From Triglochin maritima (Eukaryota; Streptophyta; Magnoliopsida; Alismatales; Juncaginaceae), in NCBI GenBank assembly GCA_963682175.1, contig OY821775.1, forward strand, positions 5,022,001 to 5,086,000: 64,000 nt of DNA, in the 5' to 3' direction. Of this stretch, positions 57,972 to 64,000 are shown in pieces (within the stretch, counting starts at the first letter, position 1; every line of letters begins with the position of its first letter). Made by a program: the position numbers and the translations under genes. The notes under the pieces are model-generated. The model had not been told where the DNA came from. It saw only the letters and a program-made list of their open reading frames with translations, and ran no database searches.

Positions 57972-59742
57972 TAGGGGTGTCAACGTATCGAATACGGATC
58001 GGATTTGTCAACATTTGTATCTGAATTCGGGAATTTTTTTTACATATGTATCCGGATTCGTATCTGACCGGATCGTTTTAAGTACATCTGAATCAATATC
58101 CGGTGGATTCGGATCGAATACAGATATTATCCGTATCCGAACAATAACATCCGGATTTAAAAATCTGTATCCGGATTCGAAAATCCGTATCTGAATTCTT
58201 GATTTAATATAATAATAATAATAATAACCTTAAATTTGCTTCAATTCCATAATTCAACAACAATACATACAAGTTACAAAGTAATACAAGCATAAATTAC
58301 AAACATTAGAACAATACAAAGTTACAAACAACATATGAAAACACACAAGAACCACGTAACAAACAATTAAGCAACAAACAAACTAGCAAAATAATTATTC
58401 CAACACGAAACTTCATCTCCATGGTAGCATACAAGTCACATTTGATACCTACATGTAAAGAGAGAAAAAGTAAGAAAAATGACAATTTATTATATGAATA
58501 TATTGCTACTAAGTATTCAATAAATAAAAATCAAATTCTAAAACTACCTTTCAAGGAAAACCAGGGTCTTCTTCTGAAATTTAGAAATCTAACTCTCTAA
58601 CTCTTGATCTTTTTATCTTCACTTGAATCTAAACAACACAAATAAGTTCATTGTCATAATAAAATTAAACCATAGAAATTTAAAAGTAACATCAACTAAG
58701 TAATAATACATACTCATGATTAAATGTGGCAACCTGTCCTTTGTGGAAACCAATGCCTCTACAACATCTCTTCCTAACTGAGAACGAGTATCATCAATGA
58801 CTCTACGAGCACAACTGAATGCAAATTCTGAAGCAACTGTTGATACCGGGATTGTCAAAATGACACGAGCCATTTTTGCAAGTGTTGGAAACCTAGCTTC
58901 ATGCTGACTCCACCAATTCAAGATATCAAATGACAAGTCATTATTTGTTGACCGGACTAAAGGCTCCTCCAAATACATCTCAAGTTCAGATTTGGTTGCA
59001 CTTGATACAAACTATTGTTCTTCCAAAATCCAACAAGCCACACCAAACCTCAAAACACCTAACCCACAAAACTTGTCACCCGAACCCATAAAAAAACTTT
59101 CTCCCAAAACCAAGTAAAAAAGCACAACCCAAAACTTTTATACGTCTTACAGGCAATTAGCATAAGCAAAAAAAAGATGGATCGTTGGAGAAACATTAGT
59201 ACCTCATCGACGATGGAGAAGCAACTGCGCGATGGGAGGCGGAGACGACAAGGAGGAGGGGTGCACGCGACGAGGCACGATGGGAGGAGGCAGAGACAAC
59301 ACGGAAAGATGCGGAAGCAAGGGGTGGAGGCGACACGGGTTGGGTTAGGGTTAGGTTTTGCTTTGGAAAATTGGAAGAAAATAGTTTATATATGTTGGAT
59401 AAATTGTATACAAAGAACATATTTTTCATATTACATATGAAACATAATATTAACTTATTAAGTTACAATTAATTAGCAACTATGTACAAATTATAAAAAT
59501 TTAATAAATATATACATATATATGTTATGTATGATATTAAACGGATACAGATACGGATGCGGATCCTATAATACGGATATTCAATCTCGGATCGGATGTT
59601 ATTCGGATCGGATGTATCAATATCCATATTCACTCCACGAGTTCCCGGATATCAAGTTTCGGATACGAATATGATTTTACGGATGACAGAATCTCGAATA
59701 AAATGAATACGGACATGGACGGATTCTCAACTGACACCCCTA
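57972..59742 (-). mobile_element. Non-autonomous hAT transposon (1771 bp) with 8-bp target duplications
   Basis: Termini TAGGGGTGTCA and TGACACCCCTA are perfect 11-bp inverted repeats. ATCACCGG flanks the element on both sides (57964-57971, 59743-59750). Subterminal regions carry many short ATCCGGAT/CGGATACGG-type repeats in both orientations, the usual layout of hAT transposase binding sites. Only the transposase C-terminus remains (58619-58978), so this is an internal-deletion derivative. A GC-rich patch at 59177-59345 may be the former promoter or 5' UTR (weak). Confidence 0.9.
58619..58978 (-). pseudogene. hAT transposase C-terminal dimerisation domain, remnant
   Basis: The minus-strand frame begins MYLEEPLV and contains FDILNWWSQHEARFPTLAKMA and IPVSTVASEFAFS, the hallmark of the hAT C-terminal dimerisation region. 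It continues through RRVIDDTRSQL to DRLPHL. Sequence after that (about 58710 downwards) is probably intron or 3' UTR. Upstream, a few more codons read in frame before a TAG. The catalytic DDE and BED zinc-finger parts are absent. Confidence 0.85.
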
Positions 59743-60012
59743 ATCACCGGAATGTGTGTTCTCAACCAAAACATCATGTTAACGAGGGAATGGAAGGTGT
59801 TAACTTTGGATATAAGATGATGTTATCCTTAAACTGAACTTGTTAATATTACCATGTTGAAGGTCATCCTTGTCTCATTAACTGAAAAATCATGTTGGTG
59901 TCGCATTAGTAAATTATTTACCTATCCATAATCTATTCCTTTTTTACTAAGAAATAATTTATGTCTATTTCATTGTGTCAAAGATTTTGAGAATTAATAC
60001 ACGAATAATATG

Positions 60013-60397
60013 AGGAGAGATCCACTATCCTTAAATTTTGTTGGCACACGGTTGCATTTGAGGATAAAATCAAATTTGAACTTCAAATTGAAAATCCAAA
60101 TTGTAGATGTTGATCTACAACATATGTAGATTAAGGGCGTAAAAAATCATAAAATTTGGAACACGGATTACGAAATAATTAGAGATGTTAAAATGAACGT
60201 ACTACATTTATTAAAAACTCGATTTCTAAATCTTATATAAAACAATTACTAAATTTTATGATTTTCAACATCATTAATCTATTTATGTTGTAGATCAAGA
60301 TCTACGGATTAAATTTTCAATTTGGAGTTTAGATTTGATTTTATCGTCAAGCGTAACTGTGTGTCAATAAAATTTAAGGATAGTAAATTCTTCTCCT
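60013..60397. mobile_element. Foldback MITE (385 bp)
   Basis: The left arm (60013-60158) and the reverse complement of the right arm (60250-60397) align over about 145 bp, starting AGGAGA and sharing ACTATCCTTAAATTTT and GATCTACAACATA. I found no clear target duplication, so the superfamily is open (Mutator-like or other). Confidence 0.75.
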
Positions 60398-60403
60398 AAC
60401 GTT

Positions 60404-60560
60404 GCCTGGTAGTAGCATGGGCGTGCCTAGAAATTACCTGGGCGTTGCCTGGCAGTTTGCCTGGGCACGCCTAGTCGTTGTCAGGGTGCGACTGGGCATT
60501 GCCAGGACTTGCCTGGGACGGCATGGGTGCTACTAGGGCGACACCTGGGCAATCCTCCCT
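60404..60560. repeat. GC-rich degenerate minisatellite
   Basis: Short variants of TGCCTGGGCG and GCCTAG repeat irregularly in an otherwise AT-rich area. It lies just before the RT start of the decayed copia element. Origin unknown. Confidence 0.45.
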
Positions 60561-60609
60561 TAGCTCGGGCGCGCTTGTGCTTGCTCCTGCATAACTGGCT
60601 GGAAAACAC

Positions 60610-62418
60610 CTATGGAGGAGGAATTATCTGCCTTAGCAGCTAATCAGACCTGCACATTAGTCTTTAGACGACCAGTGTGTCATACAATCGTAAGTGGGTA
60701 TATGAAGTCAAACTTAATTCTGACGGGTCTCTTGAACGGTTGAAGGCAAAATTAGTAGCCAAATACTACAAACAGGTAGAAGGACTTGATTACACAGAAA
60801 ATTTTCTTTAGTTATTAGAATATCTACTATTTGTCTTTTGCTAAGTATTGCTGCTGTCAAGCATTGGGTCATTAAACAATTAACATCTAATTGTTATTTT
60901 GTCTTTTCATGGCTGATCCATCTCTATGTGCATCATTCATCTGTTGTCTCAAGCTACTGATATTTGTCTTTTACTAACGAGTTATTTTGTAGTTTAGCAG
61001 ATCCATCTCTATGTGCATCATTCATCTGTTGATACTATAGCTTTGTTACTCTTATGTGTTTTACGAAAACGGATCAAAGATGCACAGTGAATATTGCACG
61101 TGAAAAAACTTTACTTCTTGTCTTGTTCCAATCTTAAAAGTAACAAAAACACACACAAAATAAAAGAAACAAGCAATAACAAACGTACACCTGAAACAAT
61201 CCACAACACACACGTTTTACAAAGTTCGACAAAGTACCACCGTCCTTGGGGGTCTCCTGCGGGTTTACTTTCCTTCTTCTGCTTATCCAACAAGAAGCAA
61301 CCGAGATTACAAGTTTATGGAAGTAATAAGTCCTTCAAAGCACTTTAGATCTCTCTCTAACCATAATCTCTCAATACTCAACGAAGGAAATAAGAATTGT
61401 ACGTTCTACATAAATTAAGATAAATAATTATTTAAATAGACAACTCAAAATACATGCAAAATCGTACAAAAAACGTGAACAACGGTCAACCAGAATCCTC
61501 AACCGGTCGACCGGAACGGTTAACAAGAATAGTTCATGTTAATTTTGATCGACCGAACCATCAAGTCTGAGAGCTCCTGCTAAAATTGGTCAACCAAATT
61601 TCTCCACCAGTCCACCATTTTAACATGTTTCTCCCTTAACAAAAATCTAAACCAATTATCAACAATATGCTCATTCCCTTCTCCAGAGGCATCACATTGA
61701 CCAAGCTAAGTATATGCCGACCCCTTCGTTGTATCGCTCAACCTCTGGGAATGATGAACCTTTCTCTTATCCGTCCTTTTATCGTAAGTTGGTTGGTTGG
61801 TTCTTTGCACTAATCATGCCTGATTTGTCATTTGCGGTGAACTTTGTTTGCCAATTCATGCAACAACCTTTGTGTTATCATTTTAAACTAGTTAAACACA
61901 TTCTTAAATTTCTGAATGGTTCCTTACATATGGGCTTATTCATTAGTAGAAAGTCTACCTTCGATTTGTATGCCTATACATACTCCAACTGGGCTGAATG
62001 CTCCCTCACTCGCCGCTTTTCGGGTTTTGGTGTCCCTTTTTGTAGGAGCGAATATCATATCGTGGAAATCTAAGAAGCAACCATAAGTATCCCTGTCAAA
62101 GCGCGAAAGTTGAATACCTGCTCTAGCTTCTACATCAATTGATTTATCTTGGCTTCAGTTTTTATTAAAAAAAATTGGATTTATGACAATCTATATATAG
62201 ACATTCATATGGCTGTGAATCATGTTTTTCATGCAAGGATGAAACAAATCGAACTCGTATACCATTTTGTTCGAGAGCGGGTGGCGTTAGGTTTGCTAAC
62301 TACTACGTTTGCTCATTTGGAGGATGAATTAGTTCTGACCTCTTCTTCACCAAATCGCTTCCGAAGAAGCAGTTTGTATCACTGTTGCAAACTAGGTCTT
62401 CCCCCGTGCCTAGTTTGA
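60610..62418 (+). pseudogene. Third decayed copia element: RT and RNase H pieces
   Basis: Pieces: RT start (60610-60812; YEVKLNSDGSLERLKAKLVAK, YYKQVEGLDYTENF), RT middle (60815-61055; ISTICLLLSIAAVKHW, ADPSLFVHH), a break with foreign LTR sequence, then RT end and RNase H (61690-62073; YRKLVGWFFALIMPDLSFAVNFVCQFM, YTYSNWAECSLTRR) and the RNase H C-terminus (62200-62418; FHARMKQIELVYHFVRERV). A 32-bp segment is duplicated at 60914 and 61000. Stops and frameshifts abound. Gag, protease and integrase are absent. Confidence 0.75.
61080..61664 (-). repeat. Minus-strand copia-type LTR remnant with spaced palindromes
   Basis: On the minus strand it begins TGTTGATAATTGG at 61664, has CGGTCGACCG-like sites (starts 61608, 61587, 61546, 61504, 61483 in plus coordinates), then a TATA-like CTATTTAAATAAT near 61428-61440, then pyrimidine-rich leader-like sequence. 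It interrupts the RT of the surrounding copia element and some RT is missing there, so it is not a clean insertion. I could not define its other end. Confidence 0.5.
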
Positions 62419-62419
62419 A

Positions 62420-63006
62420 GGCAGGTATTAGGAGTATTGGGTCGGTTGGTTGTAATGCCGTATGAGCCCAATTGAATGGTGAATCTATTTTACTTATCTA
62501 TAATTAGGGACTTAATGGAGGTGATTATCCGGTTAAGCATTGATTATGTAACCCCTATATATATCAATGTGATTGAAGGCACACCAGTTGGTTGTGCTAG
62601 GATTTCCTAAGTTGACGCTCAGATCTTGGGAGCTTCCCTCCATTCTTCTCTTGTACATCACTTGGATAAGTAACCTATTCCACAACAGTACTTCATAAAC
62701 AAGCTTCTCAACTGTACAGTACGAATCAAATCCATCACTCAAATCACCAAAAACACACCAAAATAAATTGCAAGAAATTATTACAATTATCGTCCACATG
62801 TATTATCAACAGACAGGTTATTATATCAAGTTACATTTATCAAAAATACCATGTACAAAACTACTCCTACAGTCCTATATCATGCTCAAGTGCTTAACGA
62901 GCTCATACATCAAGTTAAGAAAACCGAAAGGATCGAACTTATTTCTTTCTTTCAGATTCAATGATATGCAGGAGTCAACCGATTTCCGTTCCAGCGATAT
63001 GCAAGA
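62420..63006. other. Intergenic sequence between the copia remnant and the GLK/APRR2-like gene
   Basis: The first ~150 bp may be 3' end or LTR of the decayed copia element (ACCCCTATATATATCAATG). No gene is recognised in the rest. Confidence 0.4.
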
Positions 63007-63353
63007 AATAAAGAGAGTAGATAAAAGACGATATCACAGCAAGAATCGATTCAGCCACCAACTACTATCTACTAGTACTACACTACCACCAATAAATTAA
63101 AACCACAGTTGGGGACCATGACACTTTGTAGCCACAAGATTTCTACTTTATGTCAGTCTGATCCTTTTCTCACCATCAAACACCAAATGATGATGTCAAT
63201 TATTGTTACATCCTGGTTCTCAATTTACAGATCTCACATAAAGAACAAAACAGGAGACAGAAGGTTAGGAAAAAAACAAAAGCATCCATACATATACTAG
63301 TCAATCAGGATTTTCCAACCACAGCCCTGTAAGTCCCATGCAGCAATTGGATT

Positions 63354-63512
63354 TTACCTACCAGAAGTAGAGGAGGGAGGGATGGTGCGAATTCCCTGTC
63401 GATGTAGCTCCGCTATGATGGTGTCGATAGATGGCGGCTTAAGGCCCAATGGGAGGGGTAGCCATGGCTTGCTTATAGCTTCCTTCACCGCCTCATCAAT
63501 CACTTTATCTCC
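63354..63512 (-). CDS. Last exon of a GLK/APRR2-like (GARP-type) transcription factor gene
   Basis: On the minus strand an intron acceptor (TGAAGCAG) precedes codons [14 protein letters not shown] and then [13 protein letters not shown], followed by [19 protein letters not shown] and a TAA stop at 63354-63356. The [13 protein letters not shown]..(A/V)ELxRQG block is the conserved C-terminal region of GOLDEN2-like proteins and the related APRR2 factors, which control chloroplast development and pigmentation. I cannot decide between GLK and APRR2 from one exon. The 3' UTR lies at about 63007-63353. 63513-64000 is the upstream intron or further upstream sequence, with no other exon recognised. 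A truncated copy of this tail is at 41150-41546. Confidence 0.72.
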   Translation of the reverse strand, partial: GDKVIDEAVKEAISKPWLPLPLGLKPPSIDTIIAELHRQGIRTIPPSSTSGR

Positions 63513-64000
63513 CTGCTTCAGAATAACACAGTTATATACTAAAAGATTGGTTGCATGCAATGTGATGTCATGATGTGAATTGGCAACAAGATTTATCAAG
63601 TAAATTGATCATCATTGACTTTGTTAGTGTTAGCCTCTGGTATTTGTTATAGCAGTTAGTTAAACAGGAAGTATTCCCTGGTTAAACACAAGTACAACAA
63701 AAGGAATGGCTGTTATCCAATTGTTGTAAAGTTTTTACTTTTCTTATGTAGAACAAAAGGCAAAGATGCTGTGGTCCTTTTTTTCCTTACAGAAAGAAGC
63801 ACTTACTGGAGCAAGAAAAATGTAGGTTTGTGGTCCATAGACATGATCTATCGATAAAAGTAATGGTGGAGTAGAGATCTTATTTCATTGTTATAGTTTC
63901 CTATAAGGAGAGACCTTGTTATGTGTCGATGTTCATTTTAACTGGATTGTTTTAGTTATGGATAAACAATCAAGAAAATATCACTGCTTTTTATGACTTG

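Noticed and set aside
59177..59440. 87-codon frame in the hAT element
   Set aside because: Arginine-rich translation of a GC-rich patch, opposite in strand to the transposase remnant. More likely former 5' UTR.

Overview
The window is nuclear DNA of a dicot-type plant. It is AT-rich, has intron-containing fragments of two recognisable plant genes, and consists mostly of LTR retrotransposons. No bacterial, organellar or CRISPR features were seen.

Region 1 (1-39970) is a recombined array of one giant Ty3/gypsy family. The order RT - RNase H - second archaeal-type RNase H - integrase marks it as Tat/Ogre lineage. From left to right it holds: an inverted gag-pol fragment (1-3492); a truncated LTR (3480-7275) with a scarred junction; a unit with no coding region left (7276-10222); a 4371-bp LTR (10223-14593); a unit whose gag and protease are deleted (14594-21354); a 3681-bp LTR (21355-25035); a complete internal region with a 2565-codon gag-pol frame and a separate integrase frame (25036-36412); and a 3558-bp LTR (36413-39970). 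The last LTR-to-LTR unit is 18.6 kb. Neighbouring units share LTRs. LTRs and 3' UTRs are filled with repeated, hairpin-forming blocks, notably an 18-copy stem-loop and a CCTCC...GAGGCTAAACT motif.

Region 2 (39971-42147) is host DNA. The array ends inside an exon of a type I inositol polyphosphate 5-phosphatase gene, so only its last exons are present (39971-40578). Behind it, on the minus strand, lies a truncated duplicate of the 3' end of a GLK/APRR2-like transcription factor gene.

Region 3 (42148-47923) is a well-delimited Ty1/copia element with a 5-bp target duplication (ATCAC) and about 2% LTR divergence by eye. Its gag-pol is inactivated by stops and frameshifts. Its U3 carries twelve CGGTCGACCG-type palindromes on a 73-bp repeat just upstream of the TATA box.

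Region 4 (47924-64000) is older accessory DNA: a decayed copia element (about 50.1-55.4 kb) with a 210-bp hAT-type MITE inside its gag; a 1771-bp non-autonomous hAT element with 8-bp target duplications that keeps only a transposase dimerisation domain; a foldback MITE; a third decayed copia element interrupted by a minus-strand LTR with the same palindrome type; and finally the last exon of the GLK/APRR2-like gene (63354-63512, minus), whose tail is duplicated near 41.3 kb.

The strongest leads are the structured repeat system inside the Tat element, the periodic palindrome array in two separate copia LTRs, the template-switch scar in the array, and the interruption of the 5-phosphatase gene.
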